Origin: Cryomorphaceae bacterium
GTDB lineage: Bacteria; Bacteroidota; Bacteroidia; Flavobacteriales; Schleiferiaceae
Length of the DNA stretch: 43,479 nt
Direction of reading: 5' to 3'
NCBI GenBank assembly: GCA_021298655.1
Contig: JAJTFK010000012.1
Span: 1-43,479, forward strand
The translations under genes and the position numbers were made by a program. Positions 31,002 to 40,481 of the stretch are shown piece by piece (positions within the stretch are counted from its first letter, which is position 1; every line of letters begins with the position of its first letter). The notes under the pieces were generated by a model. It did not search any database. It worked only from the letters and a program-made list of their open reading frames with translations, and was not told where the DNA came from.

Positions 31002-31057
31002 GCCTTAAAGGTGCTAAAAACATGTTAAATAATCACCTTTTTGAACCCGGCCTAGTG

Positions 31058-31065
31058 TACATTTG
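31058..31065 (+). promoter_or_regulatory. Bacteroidota -7 promoter box TACATTTG for the nqr operon
   Basis: Consensus match ending 19 bp before the nqrA ATG (31085). A TTTTTG at 31038-31043 lies 14 bp upstream, shorter than the usual -33 spacing. Confidence 0.55.
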
Positions 31066-31084
31066 CCCCGAAATTTTAGCAGTT

Positions 31085-32425
31085 ATGCCCAACGTACATT
31101 CTGTTCGGAACGGTCTCGACCTCCCGATCCTTGGTGCTCCCGAAGCCATCGTCGATGGCCACCTCAGCACCTCGGTCTACGCGGTTCGTCCGAGCGACTT
31201 CCGCGGACTCGCCCCCAAACTCGCGGTCAAAGAAGGCGACCGCGTACTCGCCGGCGACATTCTTTTCACCGACAAGGCCAACCCCCAAATTGCCATCGCG
31301 TCGCCCGTTAGCGGCGAAGTAGCCCGCATCGAGCGCGGCGACAAGCGCAAGATTTTGGCCGTGGTCGTGCTCGCAGACGCGCAGCAGTCCTACCGTTCGG
31401 TGCCCGCGGGCACTCCGGCCAACCGCGAAGACGCCATTCAGTGGCTGCTCGGTGCCGGAGCGTGGTCGCTCATCGAATCGCGCCCCTACGGCCGCATCGC
31501 CAACCCCGAGGCCCAGCCCAAGGCGGTATTTGTCAACGGAATGGCTACCGAGCCGCTTGCGGTTTCGCCCGCGGTCGCCCTGGCCGGTCGCGAAGAGGAC
31601 TTCGCCAAGGGCCTACAGGTCGTTGGCCTGCTGAGCCCCCGCACCGTACTCTCTATTGGCGCCAACGAAACGGCACCCGCCTTGACCAAGGCCAGCGGCG
31701 TCGAAATCCACCAGTTTAAGGGTCCGCACCCCGCCGGAACCACCAGCGTGCACATCAACCGCATCAGTCCGATCAACAAAGGCGAGACCGTCTGGACGCT
31801 GAACTACCAGGATGTGGTCATCATCGGTCATTTGGCGCGCACCGGCAACCTGAAGCTCGAGCGCGTGGTTTCGCTGTGCGGAACCGGTATTTCCAAGCCC
31901 CGCGCCGTCACCGCGGTAGCTGGGGCCCAGCTGGAAGGCTTTTTGAGCACGGAGCTCAAGTCGGGCGCCTACCGCGTGATTTCGGGCAGCGTGCTGACCG
32001 GGGCCAACGTCGGCAAGAACGGCTACCTGGGCTACTACGCCAGCCAGATTACGGCCATTCCCGAAGGACAGGGTACCGATTTCTTTGGTTGGGTTATTCC
32101 CAGTTTCGGCAAGTGGTCGATTAGCCGTACCCTGTTCAGTTGGATGACGCCGTCGAAGAAGTACGACCTCAACACCAAGCAGCACGGCGAAGACCGCGCC
32201 TTTGTGGTAACCGGCGTATACGACAAGGTATTCCCCCTGGATATTCTGCCGATGCCCTTGATCAAGGCCATGTGGGCCAAGGACCTCGAGAAAATGGAGC
32301 AACTCGGCGCCTACGAAGTGGTGGCTGAAGACTTCGCCCTCTGCGAGGTGGTATGCCCGTCAAAGCAAGAGCTTCAAAAGCTTGCCGGCGAGGCCATTGA
32401 TCTACTCTACACCGAGATGAATTAA
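31085..32425 (+). CDS. nqrA: Na+-translocating NADH:quinone reductase subunit A
   Basis: 446 residues, the usual NqrA length, from ATG 31085. A soluble cytosolic subunit of the sodium-pumping complex, with a biotinyl-like 'GDRVLAGDILFTDK...ASPVSGEVARI' N-terminal domain and an RnfC-like core (NRISPINKGETVWTLNYQDVVIIGHL). The 'SRTLFSW' segment and the 'C..VC' pair near the end (ALCEVVCPSKQ) are typical. First gene of nqrABCDEF-apbE; nqrB begins 8 bp after its stop. Confidence 0.95.
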   Translation: MPNVHSVRNGLDLPILGAPEAIVDGHLSTSVYAVRPSDFRGLAPKLAVKEGDRVLAGDILFTDKANPQIAIASPVSGEVARIERGDKRKILAVVVLADAQQSYRSVPAGTPANREDAIQWLLGAGAWSLIESRPYGRIANPEAQPKAVFVNGMATEPLAVSPAVALAGREEDFAKGLQVVGLLSPRTVLSIGANETAPALTKASGVEIHQFKGPHPAGTTSVHINRISPINKGETVWTLNYQDVVIIGHLARTGNLKLERVVSLCGTGISKPRAVTAVAGAQLEGFLSTELKSGAYRVISGSVLTGANVGKNGYLGYYASQITAIPEGQGTDFFGWVIPSFGKWSISRTLFSWMTPSKKYDLNTKQHGEDRAFVVTGVYDKVFPLDILPMPLIKAMWAKDLEKMEQLGAYEVVAEDFALCEVVCPSKQELQKLAGEAIDLLYTEMN

Positions 32426-32433
32426 TACGCGCT

Positions 32434-33639
32434 ATGAAACTGTTTCAAAACCTTTTTGACGCCACGCGACCTGCGGTAACCACAGGTAGCCTGAAGGGTC
32501 TCTTCCCGCTCCACAATGCGCTTGAGACCATGTTCTTTGTGCCGAACCACAACGCCCACAGCGGCGCCCACGTTCGGGATGCCATCGACATGAAGCGCAC
32601 CATGATCACGGTGATTTTCGCCTTGGTTCCGGCGCTCCTGTTTGGCATGTTCAACGCGGGGTACCAGCACTACAGGGCCCTTGGCTTGGTTGGCGGCGGC
32701 GAACTGCTCGCGGAATTCTTCACCATCCAGAACTTCCTGTTTGGGGCCCTGCGCATCGTGCCGATGATCACCGTGACCTACATCGCGGGTCTGGCCATCG
32801 AAATCTACTTCGCCTACCGCAACAAGCACGCGGTCAACGAGGGATTCCTGGTGTCGGGTATCCTGATTCCGTTGATTATGCCCATCGACATTCCCTTGTG
32901 GATGGTGGCCGTGTCTACGGCCTTTGCCGTGCTCTTCGGCAAGGAGGTCTTCGGGGGAACCGGCATGAACGTGCTCAACCCAGCCCTGACGGCGCGTGCC
33001 TTCGCATTTTTTGCCTACCCGACCTACATGTCGGGCGACAAGATTTGGATCAATACCGCGCCCGAACAGGGTGCCCAGGTAGTCGACGGGTTCTCGGGCG
33101 CTACGGCCTTGGGCCAGCTCGCCACAACAGGTCAAACCAGCTACTCCGCGTGGGATGCTTTCTGGGGTTTTGTTCCCGGTTCCATTGGCGAAACCAGCAC
33201 CTTCGCCATCCTGATTGGTGCGGTTTTCTTGATTTACACCGGCGTCGGAAGCTGGAAAATCATGCTTTCAACGGTTTTGGGCGGACTTACCATGGGCTTG
33301 ATTTTCAACGCCGCAGCCGGATCGCTTGAGCCCGGAGCGATGAAGAGCTACATGGAGCTTCCCTACTACCAGCACCTCATGTTTGGCGGCTTCGCCTTCG
33401 GTGCCGTGTTCATGGCCACCGATCCGGTTTCGGCAGCCCATACGGAGCGCGGCAAGTGGATTTACGGCTTCCTGGTCGGCATCCTCAGCATTTTGATTCG
33501 CGTGTTCAATCCGGCCTACCCCGAAGGCGTGATGCTCGCGATTCTTTTGATGAACGTGTTCGCGCCGCTGATCGACCACTACGTCGTTGAAGCCAACATT
33601 TCTAAGCGCCTGAAGCGCCTTAAACTCCAGCAATCATGA
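32434..33639 (+). CDS. nqrB: Na+-translocating NADH:quinone reductase subunit B
   Basis: A 401-residue membrane subunit with about ten helices that carries riboflavin and a covalent FMN and forms the Na+ pathway. The flavinylation motif DGFSGATAL places the acceptor Thr at about residue 224. Other landmarks are the N-terminal RPAVTTGSLKGLFPLHNALET-type cytosolic segment, GTGMNVLNPALTARAFAFFAYP and FMATDPVSAAHTERGKW. Its FMN would be attached by the ApbE encoded at the operon end. Its stop overlaps the nqrC start. Confidence 0.96.
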   Translation: MKLFQNLFDATRPAVTTGSLKGLFPLHNALETMFFVPNHNAHSGAHVRDAIDMKRTMITVIFALVPALLFGMFNAGYQHYRALGLVGGGELLAEFFTIQNFLFGALRIVPMITVTYIAGLAIEIYFAYRNKHAVNEGFLVSGILIPLIMPIDIPLWMVAVSTAFAVLFGKEVFGGTGMNVLNPALTARAFAFFAYPTYMSGDKIWINTAPEQGAQVVDGFSGATALGQLATTGQTSYSAWDAFWGFVPGSIGETSTFAILIGAVFLIYTGVGSWKIMLSTVLGGLTMGLIFNAAAGSLEPGAMKSYMELPYYQHLMFGGFAFGAVFMATDPVSAAHTERGKWIYGFLVGILSILIRVFNPAYPEGVMLAILLMNVFAPLIDHYVVEANISKRLKRLKLQQS

Positions 33640-34388
33640 ACGTAAACAGCAATTCCTACACCTACCTGTTTTCGGTAATCATGGTCGTCCTTGTGGCGGT
33701 CATGCTGTCGGTAGCAGCCCTCTCGCTCAAGCCCGCTCAAGACGCGAATATTGAGCTCGAGAAGAAGCAAGAAATTCTGAAGTCGCTGGGCGTAGAGGTT
33801 TCTCGTGAAGAGGCCGGGGGCGCATTTGACGAGTTCATTAAGGAGCAGATCGTGCTTAAAGGTGGCCAGCCCGTGGCCAATCCAGAGGTGCCGGCCTTCG
33901 CCATCAGCATGGCCGACGCGGTAGCCAAGCCTTCGGACCAGCGTGAAGTTCCCCTCTTCATCGCCGAGCGCGACGGACAGACGTTTTACATTATCCCGGT
34001 GCGCGGTAAGGGTCTGTGGGGTCCGATTTGGGGCTACGTTTCCATTTCCTCCGACGGCTACACGGTTACCGGCGCCACCTTTGGCCACAAGGGCGAAACC
34101 CCGGGCCTTGGTGCCGAAATTTCAACGCCGGTGTTCACCGATCAGTTTCCGGGCAAAAAGCTGGCCGTCAACGGAGCCTACCAGGGAATTGCCGTGCGCA
34201 AGGGCGACGCCTCGGGCGACCATCAGGTCGACGGAATCTCGGGCGGAACCATTACTTCGGTGGGCGTAGAAAACATGCTCAACGACTGCCTGCAACCCTA
34301 CATTGCCTACCTTCTCTCGCGCAGTGCTTCGAGCGCACCCGCCGAAGCTGCTGCCGCCACGTCTGATACCTTGATTTCTGCATTATGA
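33636..34388 (+). CDS. nqrC: Na+-translocating NADH:quinone reductase subunit C
   Basis: 250 residues: one N-terminal membrane helix (about 7-30) and a periplasmic FMN-binding domain. The covalent FMN site is [13 protein letters not shown], with acceptor Thr at about 205 (SGGT in place of the SGAT seen in Vibrio). A C-terminal Ala-rich tail ([13 protein letters not shown]) extends beyond the usual end. It overlaps nqrB and nqrD by 4 bp each. FMN attachment requires ApbE. Confidence 0.95.
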   Translation: MNVNSNSYTYLFSVIMVVLVAVMLSVAALSLKPAQDANIELEKKQEILKSLGVEVSREEAGGAFDEFIKEQIVLKGGQPVANPEVPAFAISMADAVAKPSDQREVPLFIAERDGQTFYIIPVRGKGLWGPIWGYVSISSDGYTVTGATFGHKGETPGLGAEISTPVFTDQFPGKKLAVNGAYQGIAVRKGDASGDHQVDGISGGTITSVGVENMLNDCLQPYIAYLLSRSASSAPAEAAAATSDTLISAL

Positions 34389-35056
34389 GCCAAACGACGA
34401 CCAAATCAGAGCCTAAAGAGGCCCTGTTTTCGAAGAAGAACGTCAAGCTTCTTTCGGATCCCCTCAACGGATCCAACCCCGTAACCGTTCAGGTATTGGG
34501 AATCTGTTCGTCGCTTGCCATTACGGTTAAGCTGGAGCCCGCCATCGTTATGGGCGTCAGCGTACTTGTGGTAACGGCCTTTGCTAACCTGATCACTTCG
34601 CTGATGCGCAACCTGATTCCGAACCGAATTCGGATCATCGTACAGCTTGTCGTCGTGGCGGCCCTGGTTATTGTGGTCGACCAAATCCTCAAGGCCTACG
34701 TCTACGACGTGAGCAAGCAGCTCTCGGTCTTCGTGGGATTGATCATTACCAACTGCATTTTGATGGGCCGCATCGAGGCCTTCGCGCTGGCCAACACCCC
34801 ATGGAAGTCGTTCTTGGACGGCATCGGCAACGGAGCCGGCTATGCGGCGGTGCTCATCATCGTGGCCTTCATTCGCGAACTTTTGGGTTCGGGCCAGCTC
34901 TACGGCTACCAAGTCGTTCCCGAGTCCTGGTACATCCACAACGGCGGATGGTACAGCAACAACGGCATGATGCTGCTCCCCCCGATGGCCCTGATTGTAC
35001 TCGCCGTGCTCATTTGGGTACAGCGCGCCAAGTTCCGCCAACTCATTGAAGACTAA
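34385..35056 (+). CDS. nqrD: Na+-translocating NADH:quinone reductase subunit D
   Basis: A 223-residue membrane subunit with six helices of the NqrD/RnfE family. Together with NqrE it holds the intramembrane [2Fe-2S] centre; the Cys residues in GICSSLAIT (near 38) and in [16 protein letters not shown] are the expected ligand positions. The start overlaps the nqrC stop (ATGA), and the C-terminus is basic. nqrE follows after 26 bp. Confidence 0.95.
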   Translation: MSQTTTKSEPKEALFSKKNVKLLSDPLNGSNPVTVQVLGICSSLAITVKLEPAIVMGVSVLVVTAFANLITSLMRNLIPNRIRIIVQLVVVAALVIVVDQILKAYVYDVSKQLSVFVGLIITNCILMGRIEAFALANTPWKSFLDGIGNGAGYAAVLIIVAFIRELLGSGQLYGYQVVPESWYIHNGGWYSNNGMMLLPPMALIVLAVLIWVQRAKFRQLIED

Positions 35057-35082
35057 CCTCCCAACGAACAACACACACGAAA

Positions 35083-35697
35083 ATGGAACTCGTTAACCTC
35101 TTTATTCGGAGCATATTCATCGAGAATATGATCTTCGCATTCTTCCTGGGAATGTGTTCGTACTTGGCTGTTTCGAAAACAGTTAAGACGGCGTTGGGCC
35201 TCGGTGTTGCGGTAACCTTCACGCTTCTGGTGACCGTACCGGTGAACTACCTGGTCGACACCAAGTTGCTTCAGCCGGGCGCATTGGCTTGGTTGGATCC
35301 GAGCTTGGCCGACTACGACCTGAGCTTTTTGAGCTTCATCATCTTCATCGCGGTAGTGGCAGCCATTGTGCAGCTGCTTGAAATGGTGGTTGAACGCTTT
35401 TCGCCGAGCCTGTACAATGCCTTGGGCATCTTCCTGCCCTTGATCGCGGTTAACTGCAGCATCTTGGGTGCGGCCCTCTTCGTTCAGGAGCGCGGCTACA
35501 AGACGCTTTCGGAGGCCACGGTCTTTGGCGTAGGTTCCGGTGTGGGTTGGGCGCTTGCCATTGTGGCGCTGGCCGCCATTCGCGAGCGATTGAAGTACAG
35601 CCACGTTCCGGCTCCCTTGCGCGGACTGGGCATCACCTTCATCATCACCGGCTTGATGGGTATGGCCTTCATGAGTTTTATGGGTATTAAAATCTAA
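35083..35697 (+). CDS. nqrE: Na+-translocating NADH:quinone reductase subunit E
   Basis: A 204-residue membrane subunit with six helices, NqrE/RnfA family. The expected iron-sulfur cysteines are in [12 protein letters not shown] and [14 protein letters not shown]. The N-terminus [25 protein letters not shown] is typical. The inverted topology relative to NqrD is a family property. It is followed by nqrF after 8 bp. Confidence 0.95.
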   Translation: MELVNLFIRSIFIENMIFAFFLGMCSYLAVSKTVKTALGLGVAVTFTLLVTVPVNYLVDTKLLQPGALAWLDPSLADYDLSFLSFIIFIAVVAAIVQLLEMVVERFSPSLYNALGIFLPLIAVNCSILGAALFVQERGYKTLSEATVFGVGSGVGWALAIVALAAIRERLKYSHVPAPLRGLGITFIITGLMGMAFMSFMGIKI

Positions 35698-35705
35698 TCA
35701 TCGAA

Positions 35706-37001
35706 ATGTTTACCTCAACGATTATCTGGAGTATTGCGATTTTCACGCTGGTAACCGTATTGCTGGTTACCCTGCTGCTCCAGGCCAAAGCACGCCTCGC
35801 TCCGTCGGGCCCCGTGAAACTGGACATCAACGGCGATACCATCGAGGTAGAGTCGGGCAGCTCGCTGCTCACCACCTTGGGCAACCAAAAAGTGTTTCTT
35901 CCTTCTGCCTGCGGCGGTGGAGGTACCTGCGGCATGTGCCGTTGCCAAGTGCTTGAAGGCGGAGGCGAAATCCTTCCGACCGAAACCGGCTTCTTCAACC
36001 GCAAGCAGATCGCCGACAACTGGCGCCTTGGTTGCCAGGTGAAGATCAAAAACGACATGAAAATCCGCGTCCCCGAGGAGATCTTCGGGATCAAGAAGTG
36101 GGAGTGCGAGGTCGTTTCGAACTACAACGTGGCTTCGTTCATTAAGGAATTTGTGGTGAAGCTTCCCGAGGGCGAGAACCTCGATTTCTTGGCGGGTGGC
36201 TACATCCAGATCGACGTTCCAGCCATCGAAGTGGACTACAAAGACATGGACATTACGGCGCACCCGCGCTTGGGCAAGAAGGCCGACGAATTCCAGGGTG
36301 AGTGGGACAAGTTCAAGCTGTGGGACCTCAAGATGAAGAATCCCGAGCCGCTCTTTCGCGCGTACTCGATGGCCAACCACCCCGCTGAGGGCAACATCGT
36401 GATGCTCAACATCCGCATCGCTACCCCGCCGTGGGACCGCGCTAAGGGCGGCTGGATGGACGTGAATCCGGGTGTGTGTTCTTCGTACATCTTCAACCTC
36501 AAGCCGGGCGACAAGGTTACTGTTTCGGGTCCCTACGGTGAATTCCACATCAAAGAGACCGATGCCGAAATGATCTACATCGGCGGCGGTGCAGGTATGG
36601 CTCCGATGCGTTCGCACCTGTTCCACTTGTTTCACACGCTGAAGACGGGCCGCAAGGTGTCGTACTGGTACGGAGGCCGTTCGCGCCGCGAGCTCTTCTA
36701 CATCGACGACTTCCGTCAAATTGAGGAGCAGTTCCCGAACTTCAAGTTTCACTTGGTGCTCAGCGAGCCGCTTCCCGAAGACAATTGGACCGCGAAGACG
36801 AGCATGGACAGTCCCGGTGACGGCTTTGTAGGCTTTGTGCACCAGGCGTTGATCGACAACTACCTGTCCAAGCACGATGCGCCCGAGGATATTGAATACT
36901 ACTTCTGCGGACCGCCGATGATGAACGCAGCGGTACTGAAGATGGTTGACGACTTTGGGGTTCCGCCCGAAAACGTTTCCTTCGATGATTTCGGAGGCTA
37001 A
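35706..37001 (+). CDS. nqrF: Na+-translocating NADH:quinone reductase subunit F
   Basis: The 431-residue electron-entry subunit: an N-terminal membrane helix (about 5-27), a ferredoxin domain with [2Fe-2S] ligands in [10 protein letters not shown] (C-x5-C-x2-C) plus the Cys of LGCQV, an FAD domain ([16 protein letters not shown]) and an NADH domain ([26 protein letters not shown]). It oxidises cytosolic NADH and passes electrons to the membrane subunits. apbE starts inside its last codons, and a terminator-like hairpin begins 10 bp after its stop. Confidence 0.96.
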   Translation: MFTSTIIWSIAIFTLVTVLLVTLLLQAKARLAPSGPVKLDINGDTIEVESGSSLLTTLGNQKVFLPSACGGGGTCGMCRCQVLEGGGEILPTETGFFNRKQIADNWRLGCQVKIKNDMKIRVPEEIFGIKKWECEVVSNYNVASFIKEFVVKLPEGENLDFLAGGYIQIDVPAIEVDYKDMDITAHPRLGKKADEFQGEWDKFKLWDLKMKNPEPLFRAYSMANHPAEGNIVMLNIRIATPPWDRAKGGWMDVNPGVCSSYIFNLKPGDKVTVSGPYGEFHIKETDAEMIYIGGGAGMAPMRSHLFHLFHTLKTGRKVSYWYGGRSRRELFYIDDFRQIEEQFPNFKFHLVLSEPLPEDNWTAKTSMDSPGDGFVGFVHQALIDNYLSKHDAPEDIEYYFCGPPMMNAAVLKMVDDFGVPPENVSFDDFGG

Positions 37002-38019
37002 GTCACGACTCAAGGGCGCCCTAGGGCGCCCTTTTTTGGTTTTGAACGCCGTCGCGATGGCGTTTCTTGCGGTTTCGTGCAGCTCCGAGGCGGAATTCGT
37101 CGCAGAAGGCGAGGCTCAAGGAACCACCTTCGTGGTGCGCGCCTACGGCGATTCGCTGGACCTTACCCAAGACGACATCGCCCGCTGGCTCGACGCCTAC
37201 AACCGGGCCGCTTCAGCCTGGGACCCCAACTCGGAACTTTCCCGCCTGAACCGGGGTGAGGCGGTGCGTCCGTCGCCCGTACTCGCTGACCTGCTCGTGG
37301 TCACCGAAGCCCTGCGTACCGCCACCGATTCGGTGGTCGAGCCGGCCCTGGAGCCCGTGCTGGCGGCCTGGGGATTCTCGGTGGGCGAAAACCTGCTTCC
37401 GACGTCATCGGGTGCCCGCCGCGATTCCGCCCTGGTCGATTCACTTTTGGCGCTCGTGCGCTGGTCCGCGCCCGTGGTGCAGCCCGACGGCCAGCTGCGC
37501 CTGCTGCGCCCCCTAAACGTCAATGCCTTTGCCCAGGGTCATTCGGTGGACCTCGTGATGGATTCCCTGCGCGCGCGGGGCGCCACCGCCGCGTTCGTCG
37601 AAATAGGCGGCGAGGTGCGCAGCATGGGCCGCAAACCCCACGGCGAATCCTTTACCGTGGGCATTGAAAAACCGGTGGTTTCGGGCGACCGCAGCCTGCA
37701 GATGACGGTGGAACTGGACGACCGCGCACTGGCCACCTCGGGAAACTACCGCAAGTTTCAAGTAGATCCGGTAACCGGCGTCAAGTATGGCCACAGCGTG
37801 AATCCGCGCACCGGCTGGCCAGCGCCGACCGACGTGCTCAGTGCGACCTTGATTGGCCCGACCTGCGCCGAGGCCGACGCCTTCGCCACCATGGCCATGG
37901 TGCTGGGACTAGAAAAAACGAAAACGTGGTTGGCTGCCCACCCCGAGTGGGATGCGGTACTCATCTATAGCGACCCGACGGGGGCGCTTAAGGTCTACGA
38001 TTCGCGGTCCGCTTACTGA
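36985..38019 (+). CDS. apbE: FAD:protein FMN transferase ApbE (lipoprotein)
   Basis: About 344 residues. ApbE transfers FMN from FAD to Thr in SGAT-like motifs, here expected on NqrB and NqrC. Start ATG 36985 gives an ideal lipoprotein signal: basic [10 protein letters not shown], a hydrophobic core, and a lipobox ending AVSC. Later starts (TTG or ATG 37057) lack the positive charges. Family landmarks are the GTTF strand, [49 protein letters not shown] and [15 protein letters not shown]. The first codons overlap nqrF, and codons about 10-18 coincide with a perfect palindrome resembling a terminator. The 3' end overlaps the convergent 65-residue gene by 7 bp. Confidence 0.9.
   Translation: MISEAKSRLKGALGRPFLVLNAVAMAFLAVSCSSEAEFVAEGEAQGTTFVVRAYGDSLDLTQDDIARWLDAYNRAASAWDPNSELSRLNRGEAVRPSPVLADLLVVTEALRTATDSVVEPALEPVLAAWGFSVGENLLPTSSGARRDSALVDSLLALVRWSAPVVQPDGQLRLLRPLNVNAFAQGHSVDLVMDSLRARGATAAFVEIGGEVRSMGRKPHGESFTVGIEKPVVSGDRSLQMTVELDDRALATSGNYRKFQVDPVTGVKYGHSVNPRTGWPAPTDVLSATLIGPTCAEADAFATMAMVLGLEKTKTWLAAHPEWDAVLIYSDPTGALKVYDSRSAY
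37012..37037 (+). terminator. Terminator-like hairpin after nqrF, inside the apbE signal-peptide codons
   Basis: A perfect 22-nt palindrome (37012-37033): arms aagggcgcc and ggcgccctt around ctag, with the 3' arm running into six T (37032-37037). This is the textbook layout of an intrinsic terminator or attenuator. It begins 10 bp after the nqrF stop but lies within the apbE reading frame when ATG 36985 is used. Confidence 0.75.
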
Positions 38020-38210
38020 TTCGCGCACTGCTCGCTCGGAGCCTTGCCGCACAGCGAACAGGATTCGCCGTCTTGGTTTAAAAACGGACTCTGTGAGGCA
38101 CAGGTGCCTTCAAACTTGCCGTCTTTTTTGCCCCAAATTTTGACGGCCATTCCGAGCATACCAAGGGCCAAAAGGCCGGCTACAATTAGGGAGAGTTTCA
38201 GGAGTGCCAT
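38013..38210 (-). CDS. Small single-helix membrane protein with four cysteines
   Basis: 65 residues: an N-terminal membrane helix (about 4-25), a basic KIWGKKDGK stretch, then GTCASQSPFLN...CSLCGKAPSEQC, with Cys37, Cys51, Cys54 and Cys62. I recall similar 'GTCAS...C..CGK.P.E.C' proteins in Flavobacteriales, annotated only as membrane or secreted protein. The cysteine spacing suggests a metal or Fe-S site, but this is inference. It has its own TACCTTTG box 8 bp upstream of ATG 38210 and converges on apbE with a 7-bp overlap, so it is not part of the nqr transcript. Confidence 0.75.
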   Translation of the reverse strand: MALLKLSLIVAGLLALGMLGMAVKIWGKKDGKFEGTCASQSPFLNQDGESCSLCGKAPSEQCANQ

Positions 38211-38218
38211 AGTGACGG

Positions 38219-38226
38219 CAAAGGTA
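38219..38226 (-). promoter_or_regulatory. Bacteroidota -7 promoter box TACCTTTG
   Basis: Minus-strand consensus match in the 39-bp gap between murB and the 65-residue gene, ending 8 bp before the ATG at 38210. Confidence 0.55.
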
Positions 38227-38249
38227 CGAATGCCCCAGGCTGACTTGGG

Positions 38250-39284
38250 TTACGCGCTCGGCGCCGCGCCAATTAAATTCACCTCCATCTCAAGGGCGAC
38301 GCCAAAGGCCGCCTGAACGTCGTGCTGCACCTGATGGGCCACGGCGACCAACTCGTTCGCGGTGGCTCCGCCGTAGTTGACCAAGACGAGCGCTTGCTTG
38401 GCATGCATCCCGGCGTTGCCGACGCGCTTGCCCTTCCAGCCGGTTTGCTCAATCAGCCAACCGGCGGCCAGCTTCACGCGGCCGTCGGGTTGCGGGTACT
38501 GCGGGAGGCTGGGGTGCGCCGCGGCCAAGTTCGCAGCCCATTCCGCGCTCACCGTCGGATTTTTAAAAAACGAACCGGAATTTCCGAGCTCGGCCGGGTT
38601 GGGAAGCTTGCTTTGCCGTATCGCAATGACCGCGTCCGCAATGCTGCGCAGGGAAGGTTCCCGACCCGCAGCGGCGAGTTCTTCGGCAACCGAACCGTAG
38701 TGCGTCAGCAGCGCATGGTCTTTGGTCGTCAGCTTGAACTGCACCGACAAAATCACGCCTTGGTCGCGCAGGGCGCCCTTGAACACGCTTTCGCGGTACC
38801 CAAACCCGCAGTCGGCATTCGAGAATTCCTCAATCTCGCCGTCTTCCCAGCGCATCCAGCGCAGTGCGTGCAGGCTGTCCTTGGTCTCGACCCCGTAGGC
38901 GCCCACGTTTTGAACGGGCGCGGTGCCAACCAGCCCCGGAATCAACGACAGGTTTTGAAGTCCGCCCCAACCTTGGTCGACCGTCCACTGCACGAAGCGG
39001 TGCCAGTTTTCGCCCGCGGCGGCCTCGACGACCACGAAGCCGTCGCCTTCTTCGACCACACGCCGACCGGTCCAGGCCACGCGCGCGACCGAACCCTTGA
39101 TGTTGCCAGCCAGCAGCATGTTGGAGCCTCCCCCGAGGAGAAGGGCGTGTTGGGCGTAACCACGCGGGTCGTCGAGGTACTCCACCAGATCCATTTCGGA
39201 CTCAAGGTGGTAGAGTCGCTCGGCCGTGACGTCCAGGCCAAACGTGTTGTAGGGCTTCAGCGAAGCGTTGCGTTCGGTGCGCAC
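38250..39284 (-). CDS. murB: UDP-N-acetylenolpyruvoylglucosamine reductase
   Basis: 344 residues, the size of type I (E. coli-like) MurB. It reduces UDP-GlcNAc-enolpyruvate to UDP-MurNAc with NADPH and FAD, in the cytosol. Landmarks are the N-terminal SLKPYNTFGLDVTAE, the FAD-binding LLLGGGSNML, PGLVGTAPVQNVGAYGVE, GYRESVFK, the catalytic Ser in NSGSFFKNP, and AGWLIEQTGWKGKRVG with a C-terminal Glu in ALEMEVNLIG. It follows the aminotransferase gene by 3 bp, so the two are cotranscribed. Confidence 0.95.
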   Translation of the reverse strand: MRTERNASLKPYNTFGLDVTAERLYHLESEMDLVEYLDDPRGYAQHALLLGGGSNMLLAGNIKGSVARVAWTGRRVVEEGDGFVVVEAAAGENWHRFVQWTVDQGWGGLQNLSLIPGLVGTAPVQNVGAYGVETKDSLHALRWMRWEDGEIEEFSNADCGFGYRESVFKGALRDQGVILSVQFKLTTKDHALLTHYGSVAEELAAAGREPSLRSIADAVIAIRQSKLPNPAELGNSGSFFKNPTVSAEWAANLAAAHPSLPQYPQPDGRVKLAAGWLIEQTGWKGKRVGNAGMHAKQALVLVNYGGATANELVAVAHQVQHDVQAAFGVALEMEVNLIGAAPSA

Positions 39285-39287
39285 GGC

Positions 39288-40411
39288 TCAGGCAGTTCGT
39301 CCGGGGTAGGCCGCGAGGCCCTGTTCCAAAACGTCCATGGCGCGCTCTAGCGCCGCCTGCTTCAGCACATAAGCCAGGCGAACCTGGTGCTTGCCCAAGG
39401 CCCGTTCGGCGTAGAATCCCGCGGCCGGAGCCATCATGACCGTGGCGCCATCGAACGAAAAATCCGTGAGCATCCAGCGGCAGAAGGCCTCGGCGTCGTC
39501 CACGGGGAGTTCCGCGACCGCATAAAATGCGCCGCGTGGAGTGGGGCAGAACACGCCAGCCATGGCGTTGAGGCGCGAAACCAGGGTGTCGCGCCGCGCG
39601 CGGTACTCGGCGTTGACGGCCTCGAAGTAGCTCGCCGGCGTCGCGAGGGCCGCCTCGGCAGCGATCTGTTCGTAGGTCGGGGGCGAAAGGCGCGCTTGCG
39701 CAAACTTCAGCGCGGTGGCCATTAGTTCGGCATTTTTACTCACCATGCAGCCGATGCGCGCACCGCACATGCTGTAGCGCTTGGAAACGCTGTCGATGAG
39801 TACGGCGTGCTGCTCCAGTCCAGGCAACGAAAGCACCGAAATCGCTTCGGCGCCGTCGTACACAAATTCGCGGTAGACCTCGTCGGCAATGACAAAAAGG
39901 TCGTGCTTCAGCGCCATATCGCGCAGTGCTTCGAGCTCGTCGCGGCGGTAGACATACCCCGTGGGATTCCCGGGATTGCAGACCAAAACGGCCTTGGTGC
40001 CACCTTGGCGCCTAAGGCCTGAGCGAAACCAAAGTAGTTGGCGTAGTAGGGCTCGGGAATGATGACCTCATCGCCCGCGTCGAGGATGCTGCCCATGGCG
40101 AACGAAAGGGCCTCCGATCCTCCGGTGGTCACAATCACGTCGCTGGCGTTCACCTGGAGTCCGATGCCCTGATAGTATGCAGCTAGCCCCGCGCGGTAGC
40201 TCGCAAAACCCGGCGAAGGACTGTACTCCAGCACGCGCAGGTCGCTCTGCTTCACGGCATCGAGCGCTACCGCTGGGCTTTCAATGTCCGGTTGACCGAT
40301 ATTGAGGTAGTAGATTTTGGTTCCGCGCTGAACGGCCGCGTCGGCCAAGGGGGCAAGCTTGCGAATGGGTGATTCGGGCATCTGCTGCCCGCGAGAAGAA
40401 ATCTTCGGCAT
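39288..40411 (-). pseudogene. Class I/II PLP-dependent aminotransferase with internal deletion and frameshift
   Basis: The N-terminal part from ATG 40411 is typical of aspartate-type aminotransferases (YYLNIGQPDIESP, VTTGGSEAL, IPEPYYANYFGFAQALGAKV). The frame then leaves the family sequence at about 40000 and stops at 39908. The remainder (CNPGNPTGYVY, VIADEVYREF and the PLP-lysine motif SVSKRYSMCGARIG) is in another frame down to 39288. Family members have ~28 residues between GAKV and TKA-LVCNP (the '...PPIEAFEAKITPRT' region); here they are absent, consistent with a deletion of about 85 bp at 39998/39999. The N-terminal fragment has no PLP lysine. The missing length is judged from family memory. 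A near-consensus box (GACCTTTG, complement of 40419-40426) lies upstream. Confidence 0.87.
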
Positions 40412-40429
40412 AGTGCCGCAAAGGTCAAT

Positions 40430-40458
40430 AAAAAACCCGCAGCGGTGGGCTGCGGGTT
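40430..40458 (-). terminator. Intrinsic terminator after the DUF1573 gene
   Basis: On the minus strand, a 9-bp stem with arms AACCCGCAG and CTGCGGGTT around a 7-nt loop, followed by a run of T (complement of 40430-40435). It lies 24 bp downstream of the DUF1573 stop and just upstream of the aminotransferase promoter region. Confidence 0.85.
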
Positions 40459-40481
40459 GAAAACTTTACCGGGAGCTTCGC

